From Roseibium alexandrii DFL-11 (GTDB taxonomy: Bacteria; Pseudomonadota; Alphaproteobacteria; Rhizobiales; Stappiaceae), in NCBI RefSeq assembly GCF_000158095.2, contig NZ_CM011002.1:4072703-4136702 (forward strand): DNA of 64,000 bases, in the 5' to 3' direction. Position 1 is the stretch's first letter. The number at the start of each line of letters is the position of its first letter. The position numbers were made by a program, and so were the translations under genes. Below, piece by piece: positions 9,352-17,347 of the stretch. A model generated the notes under the pieces. The model made no database searches and had not been told where the DNA came from. It saw only the letters and a list, made by a program, of their open reading frames with translations.

Positions 9352-9519
9352 CTACTTTTTTGCTTCCCTTTTGAGCACAGCCGCGGTGAACGCTGCCGAA
9401 ACAGCGAACAAGCAAAGCATTTCTCCGACATTTCCGAAAAAAGGTGTTCCGCCAAAGGAACCGATCGACACATTGATCACGAAGACGGCAAAGAGACCGC
9501 CTGCCAAAGCCAAAAGCAT
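9352..9519 (-). CDS. Small two-helix membrane protein at the head of the TRAP/sulfonate operon
   Basis: A short gene of 55 codons beginning MLLALAGGLFAVFVINVSI and ending VLKREAKK. The start ATG at 9519 has a near-perfect Shine-Dalgarno (GGGAGGTGAT) three bases away from optimal spacing. The protein has two hydrophobic segments (about residues 1-19 and 33-49) with a Gly/Phe-rich loop and a basic C terminus. I do not recognise a named family. Its place as first gene after the operator, 42 bp before the binding protein, suggests an accessory component of the importer. It is easily missed because of its size. Confidence 0.75.
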   Translation of the reverse strand: MLLALAGGLFAVFVINVSIGSFGGTPFFGNVGEMLCLFAVSAAFTAAVLKREAKK

Positions 9520-9550
9520 GATCACCTCCCAACGATCAGTTCACTCGGTT

Positions 9551-9578
9551 TGGAAAATGTAAGCGCTTACATTTTCCA
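9551..9578. promoter_or_regulatory. 28-bp perfect palindromic operator, LacI-family type
   Basis: The half-site TGGAAAATGTAAGC is followed immediately by its exact reverse complement. The core GTAAGCGCTTAC has the central CG typical of LacI/GalR operators. It lies 31 bp upstream of the small membrane gene and 92 bp upstream of the divergent LacI-type gene, so it is well placed to control both the sulfonate operon and the regulator. Confidence 0.88.
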
Positions 9579-9670
9579 TTGCAAGCATAAAAATGGTTTT
9601 GTTTAATCTGGAAGCCTTGTAAGGCGGTTCCAAGGTTCAATGGCCAAACGGTTTCCGAGCGCTTCGACCA

Positions 9671-10690
9671 ATGGAAGAAATATCAAAATCGCCTGTGTCT
9701 GACGTGCCCACGCTTGCCGATGTTGCAGCGAGAGCCGGCGTGTCGACTGCGACCGTCTCCCGGTGCCTGAACACACCGGACCGCGTTACGGAAAAGACGC
9801 TCAAAACTGTCATGGATGCCGTAAATCACCTTGGCTATGCGCCGAACTACAGTGCCCGGGCACTCGCTGCCGGCCGGACAAATATGATCGGCGCTATCAT
9901 ACCGACAATGGAAAACGCCATTTTTGCGCGTGGCATCCAGGCCTTTCAGGAAGAGCTGCAAAAGAACGGTTGCACGCTTCTCGTTGCCAGCTCTTCCTAC
10001 AGACAAGATCTTGAAGAAGAGCAAATCCGGACACTGACCGCCCGTGGCGCGGACGCCTTGCTTTTGATCGGTTATCAGCGGGACCCGCAGATCTACGAGT
10101 TTTTGAAAAAGCGCAAAATTCCGGCCGTTCTGACCTGGGCATCTGAGCCTTCGCAGAATTTTCTGTCCGTCGGCTTTGACAACCGCAAGGCCATGAAGGA
10201 GCTTGCCACAGACGTCATTGGCAAGGGGCACCGGACAATCGGCTGCATATCTGCAGATACCGCGACCAACGACAGGGCACGGGAGCGCGTGGAAGGCATT
10301 TGGGCCGCAATGCGGGATGCCGGTCTTGAGCCAGACACTCTGCAAGTTGTCGAGACGGCATATTCGATCGAAAACGGCGAGGCGGCGTTTCAACAATTGA
10401 TGTCCGGCGCCAATCCTCCGACCGCGGTTATGTGCGGCAACGATGTTTTGGCTGTTGGCGCCCTAAGGGCCGCTGCCGACCTTGGGCTTAAGGTTCCCGA
10501 TGATGTCGCAATCACAGGCTTTGATAACATCGAGCTGGCTTTCGTTGCACCCGTCCCGCTAACCACAGTCCATGTCCCGCATCGGCGAATGGGACAATTG
10601 GCGGCCCGCGCGCTGATTGAAGCATTACACGGCCGGTCGCCGGAGAGCGTCGAACTGCCGACGGAAGTCCGCCATCGCAACACCTTGTAA
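9671..10690 (+). CDS. LacI/GalR-family transcriptional regulator of the sulfonate operon
   Basis: A 339-residue LacI-family repressor. The N-terminal helix-turn-helix is TLADVAARAGVSTATVSRCLN at about residues 14-34, cited here only as LADVAARAGVSTATVSR. The hinge-helix region is YSARALAAGRT, and a periplasmic-binding-like effector domain follows with GFDNIELA near the end. It is transcribed divergently from the sulfonate operon across a perfect palindromic operator, and is expected to repress it until a pathway intermediate binds. The inducer is unknown; sulfolactate or dihydroxypropanesulfonate are candidates. No strong ribosome site is visible at the chosen ATG. Confidence 0.93.
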   Translation: MEEISKSPVSDVPTLADVAARAGVSTATVSRCLNTPDRVTEKTLKTVMDAVNHLGYAPNYSARALAAGRTNMIGAIIPTMENAIFARGIQAFQEELQKNGCTLLVASSSYRQDLEEEQIRTLTARGADALLLIGYQRDPQIYEFLKKRKIPAVLTWASEPSQNFLSVGFDNRKAMKELATDVIGKGHRTIGCISADTATNDRARERVEGIWAAMRDAGLEPDTLQVVETAYSIENGEAAFQQLMSGANPPTAVMCGNDVLAVGALRAAADLGLKVPDDVAITGFDNIELAFVAPVPLTTVHVPHRRMGQLAARALIEALHGRSPESVELPTEVRHRNTL

Positions 10691-10825
10691 CTCCGGTTAG
10701 CAAATCTCACGTGTTTCCAAATAGTTATGCTGGCATTTGTAAAACCTTGCCTGCAGCCCTAACTGTCCAGTCTGTGTGTAGAACGTGCCAGCGCGTTGCA
10801 AACGGAATGGCGGCCAGTTTGGAGA

Positions 10826-12835
10826 ATGTTGTTGAGCGATCCGAAGTCGCAAAAATCTGATGTGCTTCCCACGGTATTAGCCGGACCCATCATCCGCCGT
10901 ATTCAATCAGACCGTTTGGCGATCTGGCTCGCAGTTCGGGTGCAGGGCCCGGTCAGACTTGAGCTTTTCCCGCCAGAGATGGACGCGCGAAGCATCGAGT
11001 TGGACCCGACAGCACCAGAGTTGCTTTGGCTGAGGGCCGGAGAACAACTCAGTTATCTTCTTGTCGATCTCGTCCTGTCTGACCCCTTGCCGGAAGAGGT
11101 GTTGATACCCTACCGGCTAAGCCTTTTTGTTGAAAAGCCAGTGGGGGACGGGGGTCGATGGGAAGACCACACGCATTGGGCAAAGGATCTTTGTTATCCC
11201 GGCCGTGATCTCCCGTTCATTCGGATCCCGAAGAAAGTCTCTTCGGTCATGCACGGCTCATGCAGGAAGCCGCACAGCTCCTGTGCTGACGGGCTGGTTG
11301 CTGCCGACCGGGCTGTCGAGCAGGCGATTTCTGACAACGAGGCGCAACACCCCATGCCGGAGTTGCTGGTCCTGAGCGGAGACCAGGTCTATGTGGACGA
11401 TGCTGCTGGTCCGATGGTGCAGGCAATCACCGCGCTGGTAGACGTCTTGGGCCTCCCGGATGAGAACCTGCCCGGGATAGAGCATGGGGCGCCGGCAAGT
11501 GGAACAGCATTGCGGGATGCCGGCGGCTTTTTGTACAAGCGGGACCAGCTCTTGCCGAAGATCGATCAGAATGCCTCGGTCTTCGATGTCATGTTTGGCG
11601 GGACGCAAAAACCGATCTTCACATCCCTGCACGCCAGAAATCACCTGATGACCCTGGCTGAAATGCTGGCGATGTACCTGCTTGTCTGGTCACCGGCCTG
11701 TTGGGCTGTTCTGCCGGAGCGCAAGGCACCGGGCGATCTCTCAGACAAAGACCAGCGGATGTATGACCGGGAAGTCCCGGATATTGATGAATTTGTAAGC
11801 GGGCTTGCCAACGTTCGCCGATTGCTGGCCCACATTCCGACAGCCATGATTTTCGACGATCACGATGTCACAGACGACTGGAACCTCTCGCTTGCCTGGG
11901 AAGAGGCGGCCTACGGGCATCCGCTGGCGCGCCGGGTGATCGGCAATGCGCTCATTGCCTATGGCATCAATCAGGGCTGGGGCAATCGACCGAAAACCAT
12001 TCGGGAAGATCTGAAGACCGTATTCGAAGCTGCCCTGCAGCGGCCTGGGTCCGAAGACCATGAAGCTGCAATCGACCATATTCTGGATTATGAGAAGTGG
12101 GATTTCGAGTGGCCGACCGATCCGCCCTTGATCGCGCTGGATACGCGGACCCGCAGATGGCGGTCTGAACGCAACAGCCATTTCCCGTCCGGTCTTCTCG
12201 ACTGGGAAGCGGCGACGGAATTGCAGGCCCGGCTTCGGAACAAGGATGCGGTGTTGCTCGTGTCGGCTGCGCCGATCTTCGGGGTGAAACTGATCGAATC
12301 CGTCCAAAAACTGTTTACGCTCCTCGGCAAACCGCTGATGGTGGATGCGGAATACTGGATGGCCCATCCAGGGACGGCGAGCGCGATCCTCAATATTTTT
12401 CAGCATCGGAACACGCCGAAACATTTCGTCATTCTGTCCGGAGATGTTCACTACTCGTTTGTCTATGACGTGGAGTTGCGCAACGGGCGGCAATCGCGCA
12501 CCCGGCAATCCGGTCAGAACCCGGAGATCTGGCAAATCTGTTCCAGCGGGATCAAGAACAAATGGCCGGACCGGCTTCTGGCGGTCCTGGATCATGGAAA
12601 CCGCTGGGCGTTTGCACCGCGCTCACCCCTCAACTGGCTGACAAAGCGCCGAGGCATGCGCATCATCCCGCGCAAGCCGGAAGGAACACCGCACGGGCGC
12701 CGCATTTTGAACGCCCCTGGGATCGGTTTGGTAGAACTCAGTGACGACGGGGCGCCGGTTCGGATCAGCCAGCTGGCCTCAACTGGCGAAATCTACAATT
12801 TTGAACGGCGGGAAGACGAAGTGCATTACGGCTGA
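10826..12835 (+). CDS. PhoD-like metallophosphatase (alkaline phosphatase D family)
   Basis: About 669 residues. Metallophosphatase motifs are clear: GSCRKPH, LSGDQVYVDD, FDDHDVTDDWN and SGDVHYSF. These match the PhoD-like phosphatase fold that binds Fe/Ca or Zn. No signal peptide is visible, unlike secreted PhoD, so it is probably cytoplasmic like other PhoD_2-type proteins of unknown substrate. Start choice is uncertain: a TTG at 10796 or TTGs at 10829/10832 also fit, and the GGAG at 10821 lies very close to the ATG. No phosphate-regulon site was recognised upstream, and it stands alone between the regulator and a convergent reductase gene. Confidence 0.85.
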   Translation: MLLSDPKSQKSDVLPTVLAGPIIRRIQSDRLAIWLAVRVQGPVRLELFPPEMDARSIELDPTAPELLWLRAGEQLSYLLVDLVLSDPLPEEVLIPYRLSLFVEKPVGDGGRWEDHTHWAKDLCYPGRDLPFIRIPKKVSSVMHGSCRKPHSSCADGLVAADRAVEQAISDNEAQHPMPELLVLSGDQVYVDDAAGPMVQAITALVDVLGLPDENLPGIEHGAPASGTALRDAGGFLYKRDQLLPKIDQNASVFDVMFGGTQKPIFTSLHARNHLMTLAEMLAMYLLVWSPACWAVLPERKAPGDLSDKDQRMYDREVPDIDEFVSGLANVRRLLAHIPTAMIFDDHDVTDDWNLSLAWEEAAYGHPLARRVIGNALIAYGINQGWGNRPKTIREDLKTVFEAALQRPGSEDHEAAIDHILDYEKWDFEWPTDPPLIALDTRTRRWRSERNSHFPSGLLDWEAATELQARLRNKDAVLLVSAAPIFGVKLIESVQKLFTLLGKPLMVDAEYWMAHPGTASAILNIFQHRNTPKHFVILSGDVHYSFVYDVELRNGRQSRTRQSGQNPEIWQICSSGIKNKWPDRLLAVLDHGNRWAFAPRSPLNWLTKRRGMRIIPRKPEGTPHGRRILNAPGIGLVELSDDGAPVRISQLASTGEIYNFERREDEVHYG

Positions 12836-12986
12836 GGCAAAACACTTTGCCTCAGCTAGCGACCGGATTTTATATTGCTACCAACGATTTGTGCAATTTA
12901 CCTCAGCAGATCAGAAGCTCTGGCCGACAAGCAAGTGCTCTGGCGGCAGCGCGTTATTAGCCAAGCAATATCGCAGCGGCCGACCG

Positions 12987-13652
12987 TCAGTCTTCTGTGA
13001 CGATCATGTCAGCGGAGACGCCGAGTGCTTTCAAGTTTTTGATAACGCCGTCGACCATTTTTTGAGGGCCGCAGACATAGAACACTTGATCCGTGGTTCC
13101 CAGGATGTCCTTCAAGGCGGCATTATCAAAGTGCCCTTCACGCATGCCGTCTTTGTTCTCGTCACTCAGGGCATAAATGATCTCAAGACCGGCCATATCA
13201 TCCAGTTCATCCCTCAAGATGATATCATCGGACGTCTTGTTGCCGAACAACAGACGATGGCCGGACAGTTGGCCCTTTTTCTTTAGGTCCCGGAGGATCG
13301 CCAGGAACGGTGTAATTCCTGCCCCGCCAGCAATGAATGTCCCCGGCCCCTTGTAGGTAATTGCGCCCCATGGGTCATCAACCAGGAGTGTTTCACCGAC
13401 CTTTACTTCATCCAGCTTGTTGGTCACACCATCATGGTCCCGGTACGCCTTGATTGTGAATTCCAGAACGTCGTCATCCGGCAAGGAGGTGAAGGTGAAC
13501 GGCCGCGGTTCTTGCCGCCATTTTTCCCGGTCAATCCGCACTTCCGTCGCCTGACCGGGTTCAAATGAGAACCCATCAGGGCGGGCTGTCGTGATTGCCC
13601 AAACATCATGAGTGACTTTGGTTTTCTCCAGGATTTCAACCTTGTCGGTCAT
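12987..13652 (-). CDS. Ferredoxin/flavodoxin-NAD(P) reductase-type FAD oxidoreductase
   Basis: A 221-residue FNR-fold protein. The FAD-binding motif RPFTFTS is near residue 49, the NAD-binding GGAGITPF near 108, and the C-terminal CGP motif in FYVCGPQKM. There is no iron-sulfur domain, so it probably passes electrons between NAD(P)H and a separate partner. No ferredoxin or flavodoxin gene is adjacent. The ATG at 13652 begins MTDKVEILEKTKVTHDV. It is convergent with the PhoD-like gene and lies about 90 bp downstream of the amidotransferase gene on the same strand. Confidence 0.88.
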   Translation of the reverse strand: MTDKVEILEKTKVTHDVWAITTARPDGFSFEPGQATEVRIDREKWRQEPRPFTFTSLPDDDVLEFTIKAYRDHDGVTNKLDEVKVGETLLVDDPWGAITYKGPGTFIAGGAGITPFLAILRDLKKKGQLSGHRLLFGNKTSDDIILRDELDDMAGLEIIYALSDENKDGMREGHFDNAALKDILGTTDQVFYVCGPQKMVDGVIKNLKALGVSADMIVTED

Positions 13653-13745
13653 TAATTTCCCCTTCTGTGCCGGGCCAGATTGGGTCTGGTCCAGGCAGGT
13701 GTTTGTTTCGTTTCAGATGGTTTGCCGGCAGATAAAGCACGCCTG

Positions 13746-14444
13746 TCAGGCCGCGAGTTCGAAATATTCGCCGGTATCTTTCCGGTTCTTTGCGGCCTCA
13801 ACGAGCCATTGGAACAGCCGTTGCTGTGTTTTTGAAAACGGCATCAATTCCGGATGCCATTGGACACCAAGAACTGGCTTTCCGGATCTGGTTTCGATCG
13901 CTTGCACGATCTCGTGGTCGTCCAAGGCAGAAACCCGCAGACTACGACCTGTTTCCTTGATGGACTGATGATGGAGCGCATTGACCCGGCACTTCCGCGT
14001 TTGAAGGACCGATGAAAGCCACGCATCTGCCGCAACACGAATTTCCTTCCGAGGCAGCACAGTACGGAGTTTGGGAGCATTCTCGAATACTTCCCAAATG
14101 TCGGTATGCAGTGTCCCGCCCAGGCTCACATTGATCATTTGCGCGCCGCGGCAAATGCCAAGGATCGGGATCTCCAGTCTCACAGCCTCGGGGATGAGCT
14201 CTGTCTCCAAAGCGTCGCGTTCCGGATCAAGCCGCACATTCGGAAGCAATTCTCCACCATAGACAGAGGCGCTGATGTCATCGCCGCCACCGGCAATCAC
14301 GCCGTCCAGCTCTGTGATCGAATACCCGGTTTTCGGTGTGATACGCCGAGACCGCCCGCCGGCCCGCCGTATCGCGAAGGAAATGGCAAGGTAAGACCGC
14401 CAGCCGCCGGTTGCTGATGTCGATACGCCGATCAGTGGTTTCAT
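13746..14444 (-). CDS. Class I glutamine amidotransferase-like hydrolase (PuuD/peptidase C26) paired with amidoligase
   Basis: A 232-residue GATase-1 fold. The catalytic triad is visible as Cys98 in GICRGAQ, and His197 and Glu199 in WHPEL. PuuD-type members hydrolyse gamma-glutamyl amides. The ATG at 14444 overlaps the stop of the amidoligase gene (ATGA), so the two are translationally coupled. Comparative work on amidoligases (Iyer and Aravind) describes such ligase plus GATase-like peptidase neighbourhoods, suggesting that one enzyme makes and the other trims or recycles an amide-linked glutamyl product. The exact substrate is unknown. Confidence 0.88.
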   Translation of the reverse strand: MKPLIGVSTSATGGWRSYLAISFAIRRAGGRSRRITPKTGYSITELDGVIAGGGDDISASVYGGELLPNVRLDPERDALETELIPEAVRLEIPILGICRGAQMINVSLGGTLHTDIWEVFENAPKLRTVLPRKEIRVAADAWLSSVLQTRKCRVNALHHQSIKETGRSLRVSALDDHEIVQAIETRSGKPVLGVQWHPELMPFSKTQQRLFQWLVEAAKNRKDTGEYFELAA

Positions 14445-15427
14445 GAGCTCTTCACCCGGTTGATCAATCGTTTTGCCGCCCCCAGAAGCCCTTCCGGCCG
14501 CTCGTTGTTGGCGCGCCAATTTTCGATTTGGTCCAAGAGTTCCTTCGGGTTGGCTGCGAGGTCTTCGACGCGTTCCCATCGTTTCCACTCCTCGGCTACG
14601 GACCATGAGGCGTCTTCGATGCGTGCATCAGGCAACCGGTAGTGGAATGCTGGACGGACAGCACCGGGATGTTTTCCAAGTGCTTCTTCAACGCAGTCGC
14701 TATCAAGCGAAGCCAGCAGCGGTAAAAGATCCAACTCTCTGTTTTTGTTGGGATTGGCCGAACAGTAGTCACGAATGAATGTTTTCGAATCCGGCTCATA
14801 CGCCGGATCAAGAACAGTCCGCTCATAGTCAGACGGGAACCTCGCAATGAACGGCAAAAGCTTCCGGGTCGGATCCGGCTCAATCTCGTCGCGCAACTTC
14901 GGGGCCATAAGCAGGTATGCTTGCAGGACCCTCAAGATGGCGTCGATGGATTTGCTCTTCCATTCGATATTCAGGTGCAAGCCGCAAGCCAGATGGGGCT
15001 GTTCATTCCCAATCGCGCCGGCGTCTGCGAGAGCCCGTACAAGCGTATCCACGGTGCCCAAATCGGACAGAAAAATGGGCGCGGTTATAAGCTCAGTCGG
15101 CACAATTGACGCGCCGAGGTCGCCAGCGATCTGGCGCGCCTTTTTCTGAACGTCCGTATCGTCGTTGTCGGTGTGAACATACTTGCTGTCGAGTTCGATT
15201 GTGACGCTGCCGAGAGACGTTCCGTGGATTTTGTATCGATGAGCATCGACTTCTTTAGTCTCTCCACCGACAATCTCGTGAACCACGCTCGCAGCCTTTG
15301 AAGCCGACAAGCCACCGAACTCAATCTCAACACCGACCCGGCGGTCAGATGCATTTAACTCGGAAAAAACAGCCCGTGCGTCATGAACATCTTGGTTTTG
15401 CATATCTGTCATCATCGCTTTCGTCAT
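14441..15427 (-). CDS. Putative amidoligase (Amidoligase_2, COOH-NH2 ligase fold)
   Basis: About 328 residues of the glutamine-synthetase-like amidoligase superfamily. Recognisable are VGVEIEFGG near the N terminus, IELDSKYV, ELITAPI and the CGLHLNIEW segment, matching metal/ATP-binding strands of this fold. These enzymes form amide bonds between a carboxylate and an amine using ATP. Start choice is open between 15427, 15415 and 15403. The EcfG-type promoter at 15437-15461 would put transcription start near 15430, giving a very short leader. It is followed by the coupled GATase gene. Confidence 0.82.
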   Translation of the reverse strand: MTKAMMTDMQNQDVHDARAVFSELNASDRRVGVEIEFGGLSASKAASVVHEIVGGETKEVDAHRYKIHGTSLGSVTIELDSKYVHTDNDDTDVQKKARQIAGDLGASIVPTELITAPIFLSDLGTVDTLVRALADAGAIGNEQPHLACGLHLNIEWKSKSIDAILRVLQAYLLMAPKLRDEIEPDPTRKLLPFIARFPSDYERTVLDPAYEPDSKTFIRDYCSANPNKNRELDLLPLLASLDSDCVEEALGKHPGAVRPAFHYRLPDARIEDASWSVAEEWKRWERVEDLAANPKELLDQIENWRANNERPEGLLGAAKRLINRVKSS

Positions 15428-15436
15428 ATGAATGAT

Positions 15437-15461
15437 AACGTGCGAGTACGGCTTCGGTTCC
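15437..15461 (-). promoter_or_regulatory. EcfG-type stress promoter for the amidoligase operon
   Basis: Read on the minus strand: GGAAC, 16 bp, CGTT, an exact match to the alphaproteobacterial EcfG consensus (GGAAC-N16/17-cGTT). It ends about 10 bp before the first possible amidoligase start. Confidence 0.8.
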
Positions 15462-15525
15462 AAAGAGACTTGGATTTATGCGGTGTCAAAGGTGTGGCCT
15501 TTGGGTATTGCCGATGAATAAATTC

Positions 15526-15550
15526 GGAACGGTTATGCTTTCCGACCGTT
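15526..15550 (+). promoter_or_regulatory. EcfG-type promoter upstream of the Crp/Fnr gene
   Basis: GGAAC-N16-CGTT, exact consensus, about 108 bp upstream of the regulator's ATG. Confidence 0.75.
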
Positions 15551-15657
15551 TCTTCAGGTGTTTAACTCAACCATTCGCAATCCCGGCTGCGCCGTACACC
15601 CGTCAAGGTTCTTAAACAGGTGTGGGGGCGCGACACACGGGAAGCGGAGACCAACCA

Positions 15658-16404
15658 ATGACGGACAGCATGAATTTTAAAACAAAGTGCCATGCATGCC
15701 CGCTCAGGCAGAAAGACGTTTTCCGGCAATTCGAAGATAGAGAACTTGACTTCGTAGCCAAGTTCAAAACGGGTGAACTTCAGGTCGAGGCCGGTTCAAC
15801 CATCATTTTGGAAGACAACAAGACGCCCCACATATACACCCTCCTTGAAGGGTGGGCCTTCCGCCACACATCGCTTGCAGACGGACGGCGCCAAGTGTTG
15901 AACTTTGCCCTGCCAGGTGACCTTCTCGGACTACAGCTCGCTGTATTGAATGAAATGCAGCACACGGTTACAGCGCTGACTGACACGACATTGTGTGTCT
16001 TTCAAAAGGACAAGGTCTGGTCGGTTTTCAAGGATTATCCCGGCCTTGCATTTTCCATGACCTGGATGGCATCGCGCGAAGAACAGCTGATTGACGGCCA
16101 CCTTCTGAGCCTTGGTCGCCGCAACGCTCAAGAACGGCTCGCCTATTTGCTCCTGCATCTCCACGACCGTGCAGAAACAGTCGGATACGCTCAGAACCAG
16201 TCGTTTGATGCACCCTTTACGCAGGCACACCTTTCAGATGCACTCGGTATTACACCGGTCCACACCAACAGAACCATCCGAACATTACAAAGCGAAAACT
16301 ATTTCAGCTGGAAACAGAACCGGATCCGTATTCTGAACAGGGAAGGCTTGGAGGATCTTGCTGCCTATGAACGCGATGTCAAAACACTCCGGCCGTTGAT
16401 TTAA
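15658..16404 (+). CDS. Crp/Fnr-family transcriptional regulator
   Basis: A 248-residue protein with an N-terminal cyclic-nucleotide-binding-like beta-roll (about residues 25-140) and a C-terminal winged helix with TQAHLSDALGITPVHTNRTIRTL as recognition region, named here by its core AHLSDALGITPVHTNRTI. An N-terminal CHACPLR holds two cysteines, but the full four-Cys set of oxygen-sensing Fnr is not seen, so iron-sulfur sensing is doubtful. The chosen ATG at 15658 gives MTDSMNFKTKCHAC. A perfect EcfG-type promoter upstream suggests it belongs to the stress regulon and passes the signal on. Confidence 0.9.
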   Translation: MTDSMNFKTKCHACPLRQKDVFRQFEDRELDFVAKFKTGELQVEAGSTIILEDNKTPHIYTLLEGWAFRHTSLADGRRQVLNFALPGDLLGLQLAVLNEMQHTVTALTDTTLCVFQKDKVWSVFKDYPGLAFSMTWMASREEQLIDGHLLSLGRRNAQERLAYLLLHLHDRAETVGYAQNQSFDAPFTQAHLSDALGITPVHTNRTIRTLQSENYFSWKQNRIRILNREGLEDLAAYERDVKTLRPLI

Positions 16405-16428
16405 CATAATGGCCCGAGTAGCTTTCCC

Positions 16429-16797
16429 CTACAGCAATTCCAGAATTTGTTCCTTTGTGTAGGGCTTGCTGAGAAGAGCGTGGCTTTTGAACTCATGTGG
16501 CAGAGTATCAGTATCGCCGTAGCCGCTGGCGAAAACAAATCGCGTCCCGCGTTCAATCAATAGCCGGGCGAATTTTAGGCTCGTTTCGTCGCCCATACGC
16601 ACGTCAAGGATAACGAAGCTGAAAAGGTTGCCTGTCAGCGCGTCCAATCCATCAGACAATTTATTCAACACAACCACAGGCGCAAAGCCGATTTCTTCCA
16701 GCATCATTTGGGTGTCGAGCGCGATGATTGGATTGTCTTCAACAATCAACGCTGCACCGCTCGGCTTTACGTCAGGTGCTATCATTTCATTGGTCAT
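16429..16797 (-). CDS. Single-domain response regulator of FAT-GUY type (SdrG-like)
   Basis: A 122-residue receiver domain with no output. The acidic pair is Glu20-Asp21, the phospho-acceptor is Asp65 (ILDVRMGD) and the Lys is 111 (SKPY). The stretch RFVFASGYGD at 87-95 matches the FAT-GUY motif found in receivers tied to the alphaproteobacterial stress response, such as Sphingomonas SdrG. Such proteins act in phosphotransfer toward PhyR. PhyR and an HWE kinase lie 6-9 kb away, so a role in the same circuit is likely but inferred. The upstream ribosome site is weak. Confidence 0.88.
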   Translation of the reverse strand: MTNEMIAPDVKPSGAALIVEDNPIIALDTQMMLEEIGFAPVVVLNKLSDGLDALTGNLFSFVILDVRMGDETSLKFARLLIERGTRFVFASGYGDTDTLPHEFKSHALLSKPYTKEQILELL

Positions 16798-16929
16798 TCA
16801 TGTGCTCGCCATACGCCCGCTACCAAGACAGCAACGTTGCACAATGCCTCATATCGCGCATTAACATAAGTTATATGCGCTTGATAAATCACCTCTTTTC
16901 CACTTATGGCGTGTCAGAGTGATCTGAGT

Positions 16930-16954
16930 GAAACTTTTTCTTAAGTTGTGCGTT
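16930..16954 (+). promoter_or_regulatory. Near-consensus EcfG-type promoter
   Basis: GAAAC-N16-CGTT, with one mismatch in the -35 element, about 20 bp upstream of the ATG of the small secreted protein. Confidence 0.6.
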
Positions 16955-16974
16955 TACTAAGCGGAGGTAGTGAT

Positions 16975-17271
16975 ATGATTACTTTTCGCAAGCGAGTTCT
17001 TACGCTCAGTACACCTGTAATTATCGTGGGAACTCTATTCACCAGTGCTCTTGCTGCTACAGAATATCTGTATGAGGACGAGGGTGTCGATACAAAGCCA
17101 GTTACGGCAGTTGCAGAGGTGCAAGACACGTTCTCTAGCGGGAAAGGTGACTTGAAGATGTCCCTCGACGATGTTCACAAACGCCCGGTCCGCTGTGTGT
17201 CCAGCATGCAGCAGACAACATGTACCGGCTGGCCGCTTGCAAATGGTATGATTGCGCTAAACTCAGATTGA
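16975..17271 (+). CDS. Small secreted protein of unknown function
   Basis: A 98-residue protein with a clear Sec signal peptide: basic MITFRKRVL, a hydrophobic core, and probable cleavage after ALA near residue 26. The mature part is acidic first (EYLYEDEG) and has two cysteines near the end (RCVSSM...TTCTG), which could form a disulfide in the periplasm. The start at 16975 has GCGGAGG upstream. A near-consensus EcfG promoter and a strong terminator bracket it as a single-gene transcript. I do not recognise the family. Confidence 0.78.
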   Translation: MITFRKRVLTLSTPVIIVGTLFTSALAATEYLYEDEGVDTKPVTAVAEVQDTFSSGKGDLKMSLDDVHKRPVRCVSSMQQTTCTGWPLANGMIALNSD

Positions 17272-17296
17272 TTTGCGGGCACACCGCATAAAAACA

Positions 17297-17329
17297 GCCG
17301 CCCGGATAAGTCCGGGCGGCTTTTTTTTT
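17297..17329. terminator. Strong rho-independent terminator
   Basis: A 10-bp stem GCCGCCCGGA/TCCGGGCGGC with loop TAAG, then nine T. It ends the secreted-protein transcript and may also serve the convergent AI-2E operon, since A residues precede it on the plus strand. Confidence 0.93.
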
Positions 17330-17347
17330 ATCGCAACGACCCGCCCG

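Noticed and set aside
10796..10826. TTG start for the PhoD-like protein adding ten residues
   Set aside because: No better ribosome site than the ATG and no conserved sequence in the extension; left as an alternative only.
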